Below are positions 23,830 through 36,900 of a stretch of 64,000 nucleotides of DNA, in pieces. Source of the DNA: Trileptium ribeirensis. Taxonomy: Eukaryota > Nematoda > Enoplea > Enoplida > Thoracostomopsidae. Below the pieces are notes generated by a model. It was not told the DNA's origin, ran no database searches, and was given only the letters and a program-made list of their open reading frames with translations. Where the stretch lies: positions 62,001 to 126,000 of the forward strand of contig JASANE010017524.1 of NCBI GenBank assembly GCA_030248225.1. Direction: 5' to 3'. Position 1 is the stretch's first letter, and each line of letters opens with the position of its first letter. Made by a program: the position numbers and the translations under genes.

Positions 23830-26800
23830 GGTCAACTAAGCTGCAAAATTTGTGAACCATAAAAGCAGATAACAAAGTAATTTCCTACGGTTTCGGTACA
23901 TGAGCCTTGGAAAATTTTACCGCGGTCTTCTCAAGACAATTCAACATTCCTAACTCGATAACAGTAAGTCAGGTAAAACATGGTCTAGAAACGTCCGTTC
24001 GGTGTTGCTCTACCTAAGACCGCGGATAACCAGGAAGACTTCGACATCGCAGACCAGTTTGCACAGTGCTCTGTACCCGTGCGTCCCAGGTCGCCTTGCG
24101 CTTCCACATAGATATAAATTCCAGTAGGGTTTGTGTGTAGCAGTCCAGTGGGGAAAGGTTGGGTTGAGCCCAGACGTTAGTAAATCTGCTTACGGGAGAG
24201 GAACACGCTACATTCACGGGGTACCTAGATGAACGCCCTGTTACTGGTTGATTAGCAGAGAAAGTAAACCCCTGCAGACACCAATCCCTTCTCGTACTTA
24301 CTGACGTCGATCCTCGGGGCAACAATCGCTGAACGCCTTTCGCGAGGCTAATGCCTACGCGGCAATCGTCAGCCGTCGAACCCGATTCGAAGCGAAAAGC
24401 GAAAGCAGAAAACACAGAGCAATAAATATAACACATGAAACTCCTGCGTCGGAGCTGGTCAGTAGAGTCGACCGAACTCCGCGCTGTCGAAGTCAAACTG
24501 ATTCCAAGAGTCGACGCGTTGGTCGTAAGCTCGTAATTTTCGCCTATATATTAGGATAACGATTTTGTCGCCATCCAATCGCTGACGATTTCTTGACACC
24601 CACTTTTTTGGGTTTCTTCTTTGACGTCCAATTTGGGACACTTACGGAAATTCAAATGTGACAGCTACTGTAAGCCGTCGTTGTCCTCAGGGAGAGTCGG
24701 CTTCAATCGAACTTGCCGACATCAAGTTTGAACCCTCCTAATAGTCGGAGGTCAACCATCTGCGATTTCTGCCCACATTTTCTCACGAAACATGCGCTTT
24801 GAAGCCCCAATTTCCTGCAATTAACGCCGGATGTTCTTTGAAATCGAATCCAACGCCCACGTCGTTAGTGTGACATCCGGTCCCGGAGCAGTTGGATCAT
24901 CAGCATTGATTTTCGGGTCACAGAATTTCCCGCAACGTCTTCAAAGTTGCAATCTGTCCCTTCTTTTGGATTGTTTAATCTTTTCCCCCATTATTTGGAT
25001 TGTCAATTAGCTGTTGGACCTTTGTTGTTTCGAAATGCAGCCCATCCAGTTCAGCTAATCCGTCGTAGAAGGTGACCCTTTTCATGGGGACATCACAGAA
25101 CGCCAAACATAAATCGCCTCTTTTTTTGATTTCTAATTGATCAAGCCGGTTTTCACATGTCCCAGGGGGGACTAATGACGGGAATGTGCCCAACTCGGGA
25201 CTGGAGGTGAAACATCCTCCAAGGGACTCCCAAGGGGTCAGGGGCCCTATTCTGGGGCCTCGGGAACCCACGGGACGGCCCTATACATACCCCCGTCCTT
25301 TCCGAGCGTCCATGTCCAGTCCGTTCGTAAAACGTACAAATTTAAGGAAAATTTGTACGTCTTGTCCTCGTCCATCCTTGTTTTTTCTTTTTCATGCCCA
25401 CCATATATACTATATATATACTTATAAAATACACACGAACACATACATAAATACACACAGTACACACGAGACACAGATACGACCTGAGCGACAGAAAGGT
25501 CGCTCAGGTACACACAACACGTGCGGCGCAACAACAACAAGCAAAAGAATAGCGAGGTCACGGCGAGAAAGAGGCGGGACGCGGGCGGGCAGTGGGACAA
25601 TGGGAATCCCGGGGGATTTTCGAGGGGCTGGGGTGAGATTCGGTCATAGGACGAAGAACGGGATCGATTGATACCAAACACGAGGGGGGAGGACTTAATA
25701 GCGGGACGGAACCCACACATGGGTTCTGCTGGTGTATATAAGTATGGGGGTTTTAGCGGGCTCTCCCGTGTTAACGGTTGGGCGGAGCGACGCCTGCCGG
25801 GTAGCGTTGGACTCGTCGTCGGGTGGCGGTTCGAATCAGGGGTGATACCCTGGCCCGAACGGCAGGGGTAAAAAGGGTGCTAAAATCATGACGATTAGAG
25901 AGAGTGACGGCGAAGGTAGGGGCGCTTTCGTCGGCCGTCCCGCGTTAATGGGGCGACGGGCAGCGACCCGCGGGTATTTTTGGAGATGTCTCGACGAGAC
26001 GAACACAACGAGGGGCAGCTCGCCCGTTTTAGAATTAAGAGAAAAATCTCGGATAATTTATGCCCTTGTGGTTGGCGGCAGCAACTGGAGCACCTTTGAG
26101 TGACTACCGCGGGTCAGCGGGGATTCGGGCGGTGGTCCGGCGCACGTTGTTGGATTTGTCTAGATAAGATCAGCAAAATGAGGGGTCGTATGCACCAGTT
26201 CAGGAATAGGGTGCGGCAAGGGAGACGCAGGAGGGTGGGGGAAACTTGTATCAGTCGTACCAAGGCATGTTACAACGGAATACTAAGACGAGGAGGCCAG
26301 TTTACCTAATATACGCTTAGGGGTAGACACAGAGTTTGTGGTGAGGGAAGGCACAGAGGCCTGGCATTCACACGCACTCGTCACACATAAATATATATAC
26401 ACATATGTAATAATATACGTAAAGGTGGCAGTCCTGTTCCTTTAGCGACCACCCAACTTAGCGTAAGTAGCGGTGATCGTTTCGCGTTAAGTGCGTGATC
26501 TTAGCATTGTCCGGGGCAGTTTGATCCCTAGCTAAAGCCTCCAAATACTTTGCCGGCGTACTCAGGCTATTCCCTGATCATAGTGCACTAGACGGGTGCG
26601 GGCCATTAAATTAACCCGGTATCCCTCGTTCTTAATAACCCTGTAATTTACCGTACTCCTAATTTCAACTGACCACGGCTTGTTGTTTTCCATGACCATT
26701 GCTCAGTGTACAGCTGAAACCTGGTAGGTTTGATAGTTTCAGTTTCTATCTCTACGAAATGGTTAACCTAAGCGTGTAGTCAGGGGCTTTCTATTCCCAG

Positions 26801-27005
26801 ACGGTCATCGCGGCGACTCCTTCGTGCTTGGGTGCGGCTAATCGAGTTCCTAGCGGTTCCCTATAGACGTTAAAGGCTCAATTTTTTTCGGGCTGTAATT
26901 CCCTTGAATCAGTCTCCTAATCGAGTTGAACGTTTAACTCACATCACTACTGCGTCCGAATTGCCCCACTTGACACTCATCCCGGCAGGCATACATGAAC
27001 ACAAT

Positions 27006-27450
27006 TTACGGTGGAAAATTATTGTCAATTGAAAATCATACTAAATCGATTTCAACGGCAACAAATTATTACAAAATTGATTTCAAATGGTAACAAATTG
27101 TTATCAACTGTGAATTACACAAAATTGATTTCGAACGGTAATAAATTATTACAAAATTGATTTCAAACGGCAACAAATTATTACAGAATTGATTTCAGAT
27201 GGTAACAAATTATTATCAATGGTGGATTATACAAAATTGATTTCGAACGGTAGCAAATTATTACAAAATTGATTTCAAATGGTAACAAATTATTATTAAT
27301 TGTGAATTATACAAAATGACTTCGAACGGTAATAAATTATTACAAAATTGATTTCAAATGGTAACAAATTATTATTAATTGTGAATTATACAAAATGATT
27401 TCGAACGGTAACAAATTATTACAAAATTGATTTCTAATCCTAACAAATTC
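27006..27450. repeat. A+T-rich higher-order tandem array
   Basis: Units start ACAAAATTGATTTC, continue with AAATGG or GAACGG, and end in AACAAATTATT. Units of about 32 and about 48 bases alternate, giving a composite period of roughly 80 bases and about five repeats. The longer unit carries an extra AATTGTGAATTAT-type tail. Substitutions between copies are frequent, so it is not recently amplified. Confidence 0.85.
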
Positions 27451-29299
27451 TTAATAGAGAATGATGCCAAATTGATTAGTGAGCGAAGTAAGGGTACGCG
27501 AGATGACGCTACAATTGATTTAACAAACAGACCATCGATACGCAAGGCAATTTTACCCCCAACATCATGGCACGCTGTGAAGCGCTATCCATACTTAATA
27601 ACAGTTTCCAGTGGTCTCTATGCGACTTTGGGGTGCTGAAATCATGCAAAAACATTCGTAACGGGCCTGTTACTTTGGTCTTGATTGTGCTGAGGGGGAA
27701 AAATCAGAGAAGGGGCCCACCGTCTTTTCAGTATAGCCCCATAGTCTCTGGACCCTCAATCCTCTTACCCCCAAAAGAGATCTCTTCGAGATTAGGGTCG
27801 CCCTTTTTCAGGCATAACCTCCTGATGATGCTAAATTATTGTTTTTTATTTGGATTTTTTGGGGTATAGAGGCTTTTTTGCGAATTTTTTTTCCTAAAGC
27901 TCCGCTTAAGATTGTCACATCTCTAGCCCCCATGGGCCAGTTTTTCCTGCTCTTACCAATGGAAAAGGTTTCAGGGCTCTACTTCTTCAAGGGGGTTCAT
28001 GAGAGGGGCCCAATTTCAGGGGTCGGATTTTTTTTAGAAGTATGGATTTTGGTTTTTTTGACCTTTTTGGACATAACTTTGGATTGGATTGACCGATTGG
28101 GCTCATATTTGGATATGATATAGAAAATACAATGGGCTATACGGCGATGCATGAGGTGTGACGATTACTGTCCGTCACAAGAAGATATGGCTCCCGATAT
28201 CGGGAATGCAAGCGAAAAATGGATATTTTGATGTTTGGAAATTAGGTTTAGACTGGGCTCCGTTTTAGGGTAAGCTTGAAGCTTAGGTTAGGGTATCCGG
28301 AAATACTGCACCGGCAAACGCAGGTGAGGAAGCACCAGTACTGTGCACCTAAAGTTAGCCAGCGCAGCGGTTGTATTTTTGTCGAAAAAACGTCGACTCG
28401 TCAACATCTACGTCGATACCGGGGCCACCCAACATGCTGTTTTGCCAATGACCACGGTCGTAAGCCACAGCGACATCCCTACAGTAGTTGTACCAGTTCG
28501 TAATTGTATCTGTGGCGACCGCTGTTTGCAAGCGAATAAAGTTTGACGGCAAGCTGTTGATGGAGCCGAAAATGATCACGAGTGTCGTTTCCAATGTGAT
28601 CCGGTGACCGGCAAAAAATGAGTCGCTTCGAATAGATAATTTGGCTCGGCAATTTTTACAGCACTATTCGTACTTGTCAAGGCACGCGAGGTCATTACGC
28701 GCAACCAAATACGTCGCGTCGCCTCATGTACATTGTTGGTTGTTATCGATATGTCTCCATTGGGCAAGCAGAACAATAGTATCTTCATATGTCCTTGTTC
28801 TACGCACCATTTGGCTATAGGTTATGCGCAAATTGTTAATATCAGGTTCAGGAAGTATAATATTAAGGGGAGAAATGTTAAATCTAGTATTTTGAGGTCT
28901 GCCACGTGCTGCCATAGCTTCATATTATGCTGTAAAATATAAAACAAGGAAAATAAATCATCAATCGAGCGTTCCCAAAGGGTTACTTCCGAAGTGGTTA
29001 ACTGTTCTTGCGGATAACTTCAGAGGGAGGCCAGGTATGAATGGTACCATTGAATTGCTCCTCTAATGCTGGATCGATCTAAGTGCATCATATCTATTTT
29101 GCAAAAAAAAATTTCAAAATTTTCTGGTGAGTTTTCACAGGTTTTACCATTCGGTAAAAACAGAAAAAATTTTTTTTTGGAAAATGGTCGTATGCGGTAT
29201 TTTTGAACTCAGCTCGTCGAGCTGAGTCGATTGGTACCAATGTCAGCGGCGTGCGACCATTTGCTGTTCCCCCCCCCAGCCCAAACAGCGCATATAACT
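27451..29299. other. No gene seen
   Basis: Open frames are short and lack recognisable domains. G-rich and T-rich low-complexity stretches occur at 27,690-28,120. A short TTAGG-containing phrase near 28,285 is too limited to call telomeric. Confidence 0.5.
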
Positions 29300-29885
29300 T
29301 TGGGCTAGTCGCTGGCTTTGGCCCCAGTGAAAACTCAAATTTATTGTGTAATGGTCCATCTAGCAGCAGCTTCTATGTACTGTTCATTAGTTTTCAAGAA
29401 TCTTCACGGACTGTTACTTTTGCCTAGGGCTAGTCGCTGGCGAAGGCCCCACAGAAAACACATATTTATTGTTTAATGGTTCATCAAGGAGCAGCTTCTA
29501 TGTACGGTCCATTATGTTTGAAGAATCTTCACTACTGTTACTTTTGCCTAGGGCTAGTCGCTGGCTAAGGATCCACAGAAAACGCAAATTCATTGTGTAA
29601 TTGTTCATCAAGCAGCAGCTTCTATATACGATCCATTAGTTTTGAAGAATCTTCACGGACTGTTACTTTAGCCTAGGGCTAGTCGCTGGCTAAGACCCCA
29701 CCGAACACGCAAGTTTAGTGTGTAAAGATTCATCAAGCAGCAACTTCTATGTACGATTCATTAGTTTTGACGAATCTTCATGGACTTTTGTGTATGGCTA
29801 GTCGCTGACTGAGATCCCACAGAAAACTCAAATATAGTGAGTAATGGTTCGTCAAGCGGCGGCTTGTGTTTGCTATTAAATATTT
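29300..29885. repeat. Tandem array, about 124-base unit
   Basis: Five copies begin near GCTAGTCGCTGG at 29304, 29429, 29553, 29678 and 29797. Each contains a GCAGCTTCTATGTAC-like block and TGTTACTTTTGCCTAGG at its end. Copies differ by point changes, and the last one is shortened and more diverged. The array ends about 320 bases before the ADAR start codon. Confidence 0.85.
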
Positions 29886-30208
29886 TTAAAAATATTTTCA
29901 CGGTTTAGCGAACCATTAGGTACACCTTGATTGCTTAGGAAGCTAGTGTCTCGATCATAACCGGGTCTCTGTGTCAAAATTGTGACACCGTTCCACCTGG
30001 TTTACACTTCAGAGTTGTAATTACTACATTGTTTCTTTAATGTGTAGCAGGTTCGATTTTTCTCTTAAAGATTTCCAGTTTCAAAGGCTTTAACTTTTGA
30101 TCTGAGCAAAGGAAATAATTCAACTCCTAAAATTCCAGCTAACCGTTTCATATTTTTCTAGTATAGGAATTGTTTAACAGTTACTGATTTAATTAATTCA
30201 ACTACATC
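29886..30208 (+). promoter_or_regulatory. Region upstream of the ADAR start, with a possible 3' splice site
   Basis: A pyrimidine-containing stretch ends TTTAACAG at 30180, 28 bases before the ATG, and another acceptor-like TTTTTCTAG lies at 30153-30161. The first coding exon may therefore begin after a 5' UTR intron or a trans-splice site. An in-frame TAA lies 15 bases upstream of the ATG, which supports that ATG as the start. No promoter is identified. Confidence 0.35.
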
Positions 30209-30914
30209 ATGGCATCGAATACAGTTGAACAAATGACCCTCGACAGCAGTGACACCGGTCCGGACAGCAAAAAAATAAAATCAGAAAGTGAAAATGCCGT
30301 AGTCCCGAGACCGAAGGGCGCGGTCATGATCTTCAATGAGCGTTTTCGCGAGGTGTCTCAACAAATCATTTGTTCCGAATATGTATCGGCAATGGATCAT
30401 CAAACCGTTTTCCGCTGTGATGTTAACGTGCCCGGTATGGGCCTGTTTTTCGGCGAAGCTAAATCGAAAAAAGGTGCAAAGCTTGCTTTAGCGGAAAAAG
30501 TGCTAGATGCGTTACCGCCAGAAGCTAAGCAAGAAGTCGATGCCGAAAGAGCCGGTGTCGCTTTGGTTACAGATAAATCGAAAAAGCGGAAAGTTCCAGC
30601 TGGCGTTAAGGCAGCAATGATGGGTGGTGGAGGATTCCACACTGGAGGATACGGCGCAGTGTCACGCATGACAACACCTCCTTTTATTGGTTCGTACACA
30701 GCTTATGGCGGTGCTTACGGTATGCCACTTATGTCAGGTCCGATGATGCAACCGTTTATGCAAAGGCCACCGCCTTATATGATGACTTCTATGCCTTCAT
30801 ACGGAGCGTATCCCGGCGCCGAACCTGTCGGACCAATGTATCCATCGGGGCCCCGACCGCATGCTTTTCCTGTGCGTCGATTCCCGCCAGTTGGCGGATA
30901 CGAAGGCTTTGGAA
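30209..30914 (+). CDS. ADAR: ADAR coding exon 1: dsRBD1 and low-complexity linker
   Basis: ATG in a CATCATGG context gives 235 codons plus one base. It encodes an acidic N-terminus, a dsRNA-binding domain with FNERFREV at its first helix and [17 protein letters not shown] at its last, a KKRKV basic motif, and a linker dominated by Met, Gly, Pro and Tyr (for example [15 protein letters not shown]). The GPxH signature of loop 2 is absent (AMDHQ instead). The donor is GTTAGT. Reading on would hit a stop at once, which supports splicing here. Confidence 0.9.
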
Positions 30915-33900
30915 GTTAGTTTTTAATATTTGCATCATAGATTCATAGCACATGTCTTGTTAGTTCCGTGCAGACAACAGCCGCAAACCATATTTAGTTT
31001 TAAAAACATGCGCGATCGAGCAGCTATTTTTAGCTAATCGAATGTATTTTAACCCAAATTTTTTGCTTAGTGTTCCTTTATTGCATATCAAATATGTGAA
31101 ATGGTTTTATTAAAAAACACCAGCTTCTAATAATCTTTATTAAGTAGAAGGCGTCCCCAAGAAAGCGTTTTTCGACAGTGTAGTATAACATAATGACATA
31201 TGGAAAATATAAGCATAATTTTCTACAAATTTTTTAATATATTTCTCTACAAGGTCCACATATGAATGGGCGAGCTGTGTTTATAAATTAGTGCAACGAA
31301 ACCACCGAATCCACAATACTTTATTACGCTGTAGCTTTGAAGCTTTCGGCGCTGTCTTTCAGAGTCACTGGAAGTATTGAATTCTAAGCTTTTATATTAT
31401 AACCAAACTTCGTATTATACATACATTGAAGAATAATTATAAATTATTCGCTGCACAGTCGCTTTACTAGGATTTTTTGTAGGTAGCTTATTAATTGAAA
31501 ATTTCAGTTCGCATAGTGAAAGTATCAGAAAGTATTTTGACCATTTTAAGTTTTTGTAACACCGTTGCTTTTCGGGTTTGAGCAGAGTTTTGGATCACCA
31601 GATATATATGTAGTTGCGTTTTTGCTAGTAATATTAGTAAAAGTGTGCCGGAGACCGACGTTGGACGCACTCGGAGCTCGGAATAATGGACTCCGGGCCA
31701 TGCAGCGCTTTTGTAAAATCGTATTTTAATATATTTAGTTATGTTTTTGGTAGTAATATTAGTAAAAGTGTGCCAGAGACCGAGGTTGGACGCCCTTGGA
31801 GCTCGGAATAATGGACTCTGGGCCATGCAGCGCTTTTGTAAAATCCTTGTGTTTTAATATATTTAGTTACGTTTTTGGTAGTAATCAGAACATGGTGGAG
31901 ATTGTGTGTTGCAGTCGTGAAAGCTTTTAAAATCCGTCTGTGTGTGTGATCGGCCATAACTCGGGAACGACTTAACCGATTTTTATGATTTTGGGCTCAT
32001 TCGAACTGGTATAGTCGTTTACCGTCTATATCTCCGAGCGTTTTGATTTTGGGGTCTGGTTCCGGGATCAAGGGTCAAAACGTGGGTTTTTGTCCTATTT
32101 TAGTACCCTTCACGGAAGCAAGGTTATTTTTATCGTAACTTTCCAATTTTTCTCTGGTTGGTTTTATTTCATAGTAAAATGATAAATTCCGATGCGCCTT
32201 TTTTCGATTAAGGCTCCGGTTCTGGAGTTATAGAGCTTGAGGTTCGGCGGTACGGCGCCCTCATGCTTCCTCTACCCAAAATTTGAAAAAAATATTTCTG
32301 AAGACCTGAGCGGATAAAAAGTTTCACTTGGTGGCTTTTGAGAATAGGAAACTCATTGACGGTGTTGATATTGCTCTGCGACCGATGGTTGGTTCCATGG
32401 GTACGAGGATATGGCTCCCCATGATTCATCGACCCCAAATTCCTAATTTTACTGTGGCGTCCTACAAGGCCGATTGCTTGCACTTGAGGGTATTCTGGTG
32501 CTAGTAACTTATTGCAGGTGTTAGCTTTGTTCTAACTTGTGCGGTAATGTGTAATATCCACATATAGCATATCGACGTATGCTATCGAGAGCTGATTGGC
32601 TGTGCACCCAAAAGGCGTAGATGTACCTATGCTTCACTACGTTCTACTATCTCGATAGATTTACTAGTATTAGTGATTGTGCCCCAGAGGTCGAGCTTGG
32701 ACGCCCTCGGAGTTCCGAATAATGGACTCCATGTCATGTAGAGCTAGTGTAAAATCGTATTTTAATATGTTTAGTTGCATTTTTGGTAGTAATATTAGTG
32801 AAGGTGCGCTACAGGACGATCTTGAACGACCTCGTAGCTTGGAGTAACTGACTCCGGGTCATACAGCGCTAGTGTAAATCATTGTATCTAATCTAAGATC
32901 TTAATAAATGGTTGGTCCAATTGGAGGATACGTATGTTTAAAGGCAGTTTTTGTTATATTGGCAATGTGTTAGTTTAGTGGCTTTTAGAACAAAGCGGCA
33001 CCGTCCCACTACGACTTCGGTCTAAAAAACCCTTTTTAACACCGGAAGTGCAATGTGTTAGCGGGCCATCGTCTGTAGAAACATTTTTATCCGTACCACT
33101 ACTCACGACTTCTGGACAAAAAATGAAAACCCTGAGTCATGATTCAAATGTGTCATCTAGAATCTTCTCTTCGATAGCTACAGGACATTGTGTTCTTAGT
33201 AACTACATATGCGAAGGTTTTAAATTTAGCTGCCGGATAACCCTTAAACACACTAGGTGGACAGTAATACTCAAGCTATACAATAATTCCATTAAGGTCA
33301 TTTCTAGCACAAATCAAAGCCCACATACTTATTTCTCTTATGAATAACCTAAAATACGTAATTTCGAAAATTGGTTTGGATATATTGTTCCGTTTGCACC
33401 ACTATCACTTGCCATGTTAGTCACAGAAAATCCGAGATTTAACTGCTTTCAGCATATTCAATAATCCCGAAGACCCAGACAAGTTTTAGTACTGTACGTG
33501 CAAATAAATTGAAAAATACCTAAATTTTACTGTATTTGTTTCTAAAAATTTTAAGCGTACTAGATCACCGAAAATATCTGCAGTGGCAAAAATTTCTTAA
33601 CAGCAAAGTTGTAGCTATCGATAAGAAAACTCCCTTCTCTAGTACGACTTAATCTATACGGCTAGCTATGTCCTGTTATAGCGCTCACTGTAAAAAATTG
33701 TGTATGGACCAAGGCTTACCATTAGTGTATGGTAAACGGCACTGCCTATGCTGTACTTACACGGCGTTTAGCTTTGTTCTGATTTGTATGTGTACTGTCT
33801 GCTTCTATTATTGCGTTTTATATCTTATTCTGCATTTTAGGACCAGGCAAGACGTTGACGCGTCGTCAACCTCCAAATCCAGTTGTAGTTTTAAACGAAA

Positions 33901-36900
33901 TAGCAACGCGTCAGGGATCTAAACCAGACTACGAAGAGAGCACTGTCGAGCCCAACGATGGAAAGCAAAGCAAATCGTTCAAATGTGTTTTAAAGATCAA
34001 AGATCGGACGTTCGAAGCTATCGGTTCTAGTAAAAAAGAGCCGAAACATACTGTTGCAAAGCAGGTAAGTTGTGTTTTGGTAATAATGTGGATTCCCGTT
34101 GAACAGTCTTGTCTGGAGGTTGACTTCTGAAAGTACCGACTGAGACGAGCCCCGACGAGGTTACCAAAAAAGGACCCATAGTTGCAGCTTCCGCGCGAAA
34201 TTTCGAAGGTATTAAAATTGATAATTAAATTCTGTTGTGGAACGACTTTCATTACAGCTAGACGAGACTAAGTTTTGAGTGACCGACAATGATTTTTTGG
34301 CTATTACTCTTGATAATTCTGCTATTTCATGGAAAGTTTAATGAAATTTATGTGAAATACTAATAAGAACACAATTCCAAGGGGGGGGGGGTGGACGAGT
34401 GGAAGACACTGACTTGGTCTTGGCAAACATGTCATTAGAACGCAGAAAACAGAAAATGTTTTTATGAACACAACCACGTTGTTATCTTAATAATTACATT
34501 GACTACGCAGCGAAAACCAGGATTGCAGTTGATAGTGATGTGCGTCTCGGGCCACAAAAACTAGACATCAATCGTTGAATGCTATAGCTTTTGACTAACC
34601 GTTATGTGACCTATAGAAGCCTGAAAAACACTTATTATAGGATAGACCTGGAAATAAATACCTGATTAGGCAAAATTTTAATTTTTTGGAAGAGTTTCTA
34701 ATATATAGAGTGTTTGAAATATAAACGGTTTTTGAAATTTTGAAATAGTTTTGTTAGTTACAATTTATTATTTTGCTTCATCTATATTTTATTTTAAAGT
34801 AATATATACACATATGTTACCTTTCCAAATTTTACAATTCAGTGTAGATAAGTGGCTACTTGTTTTCTTTTAAAGATTAATTGTACTTTTATTGTCGCTG
34901 CAGGCGAATTTGCTAACAGCTTTATAAAAACAACGTCGATTTACAAAGATGACAATGTTTAGGTGTGGGAGTTTGTCTGATATGATGTCGAAAATGTATT
35001 GTCGGTAATCGACTGTAAAGATATGGTTTCTCCAAACTTCCAAAATGATATCTGGAGACATACCTTGACGGGTCCCCTGTTTGGAACGGGGGAGGCAGAA
35101 ATATGACGATTCCCTCAGTTTATCTAGTTGTACTCAAAATTGAACTGGGGGACCATAAAGTACTGTGCCTAAGAGAAAACATCAAAGCGTCAAAATTATT
35201 TTAATTGTGCTAACACAGAAGGGAAATTTGACGGACATTTAGTTCTACCCGAAAAAATTGGGAATTTTTTAACCAGAATATAGAAAAATTCGCATATTTT
35301 TATCGTATTAGAGAAAAATTTGGTAATTTTTAGCAGTGTAAAAAAGAACCTGAGGGAATTAAGTCTACGAAGCCAAAATTTACTTAGGGGCATGATCTGA
35401 GGAACCTGGGGAGGTCGATATATATTTATTAGAAGACTGTCATTTTATGTGAGAGTAACTGCAGAATGTGTCGCAATAGCTAAATTTAATTAAAATCGAT
35501 TTCGATTTTGGTAGTCAAATGCGGTCGTGCTCGATTTAAAACGGGTCGATTTAAATAGGCTTGCTCCGGTAGAGATTTTAAATAGATTTTGGCTTGAATT
35601 AATTGGCGGCAACAGTTCATTTCATATGAGTCTTATAGCTAGTTGAAAAATATGGTAATACTTAACCATTCCTTCCACAAATGGTTTTTACTATAATGCC
35701 AGTACTTGTAGACCAAATTTCATCATTTACAATTGAAATTTTAAGTGGTAACCGTATTCTGCAACTCAAGGTAAGCCCAATCATGGCCTCTCCACAGGAC
35801 CAAAATTTTATCTTGGTGGGTTTGAGCTGGGCCCCAGCTCCAATGTGGGGAAACTGGATATACACATAGGGAATTATCTCCCAGCTTTTGTCTTGGGGAA
35901 ACCTTACCTCCAGGTAAACTGGGGTTTTTATAATCTAGTGGAAACCGTACCCCCAGGTAAACTGGGTGTTTTATAATTACATTTGTTAGTGTTTTTCAAC
36001 CATTAACAACATTTTTATCGTTTTTGCTCCATACGTATAGGTTAAACTGTGAAAATGTATGTTTCTGCAGGCCACACATTATTAGTTTTGCTTAGGACTT
36101 GTCGTAAATAGTCGAGATATAAGTAGTAATAATGAGTTTTTTTATAACGATAATTTGTTGTGTTACTTGAAAATACGTGGGGCTGTGGGGTGCATGACTT
36201 GGGCGGGGGGGAACTGCTGAAATCCTGTGGGTGGAGAGCTCGAAAATCCTTGGTTCCCCTCCCCTTCTGTGGAGAGGTCAGCGATTTGAAGCAAAACATT
36301 CATTGCACATTTAATTCGGCCAAACTCATTCGGGATTGGTCAATTTCAAACGACAAGCCCTGAACATGTATAATCTGTCCACAGTCCTTCGAAAAGCAAT
36401 GGGTTTTAAACTTAGCAGCCCCATGTTCATTCTCGGTGGAAATTTCAACTTGGGGTGGGGCCAAAATTTTGCTCGATATGCTACATATTTCCATACTTAA
36501 GGAATAGAAGAGCGAATAAAGTTTGTAGTCGCAAAGCAAGAAGGACGCTTTGTGATATGAGCATTTGTTAAGAATCTTGTAGGGGGATAGCTATTTCCTC
36601 AATCGACTTTTAACGTATGTCTCCGTTAGCTTTGTTTGTTTGTTACGCTTGGAATGGCATAAACTGCTAATTTCTTCAATCGGCTTTTAACGTATGTCTC
36701 GGTTAGCTTTGTTTGTTTGTTACGCTTGGAATGGTATAAACTGCCAATTTTACAAAGACTGTATTTGTTAAGAACCTTGTAGGGGGATAGCTATTTCCTC
36801 AATCGACTTTTAACGTATGTCTCGGTTAGCTTTGTTTGTTTGTTACACTTGGAATGGCATAAACTGCTAATTTCTTCAATCGTCTTTTAACGTATGTCTC

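Larger units (their letters stand above)
21650..27000. other. G+C-richer tract without recognisable genes
   Basis: About 5 kb looks different from its surroundings. Many lines are near half G+C, against very A+T-rich introns further on. Frames up to about 160 codons are open on both strands (for example 22352-22813 and 25186-25671), but none shows a domain I recognise, and overlapping frames are equally open. I find no rRNA-like conserved blocks. A short ACACA/ATATA-rich run lies at 25,400-25,480. Confidence 0.5.
30915..33840 (+). other. ADAR intron 1
   Basis: No coding content was recognised. It holds a tandem array (31610-31880), a roughly 740-base dispersed repeat (31905-32640) and a further pair of units related to the array (32650-32885). 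Confidence 0.7.

Noticed and set aside
25186..25720. Overlapping 161- and 157-residue frames on opposite strands
   Set aside because: Both cross an ACACA/ATATA low-complexity run and cannot both be genes. Nothing favours either.
21900..27000. Ribosomal RNA genes
   Set aside because: Composition first suggested this, but none of the universally conserved rRNA blocks was found on either strand.
28262..28300. Telomeric repeats
   Set aside because: Only a couple of TTAGG-like words without a regular array.
30209..30914. A Z-DNA-binding domain in the ADAR N-terminus
   Set aside because: The N-terminal 34 residues are acidic and short, and the first fold recognised is a dsRBD.
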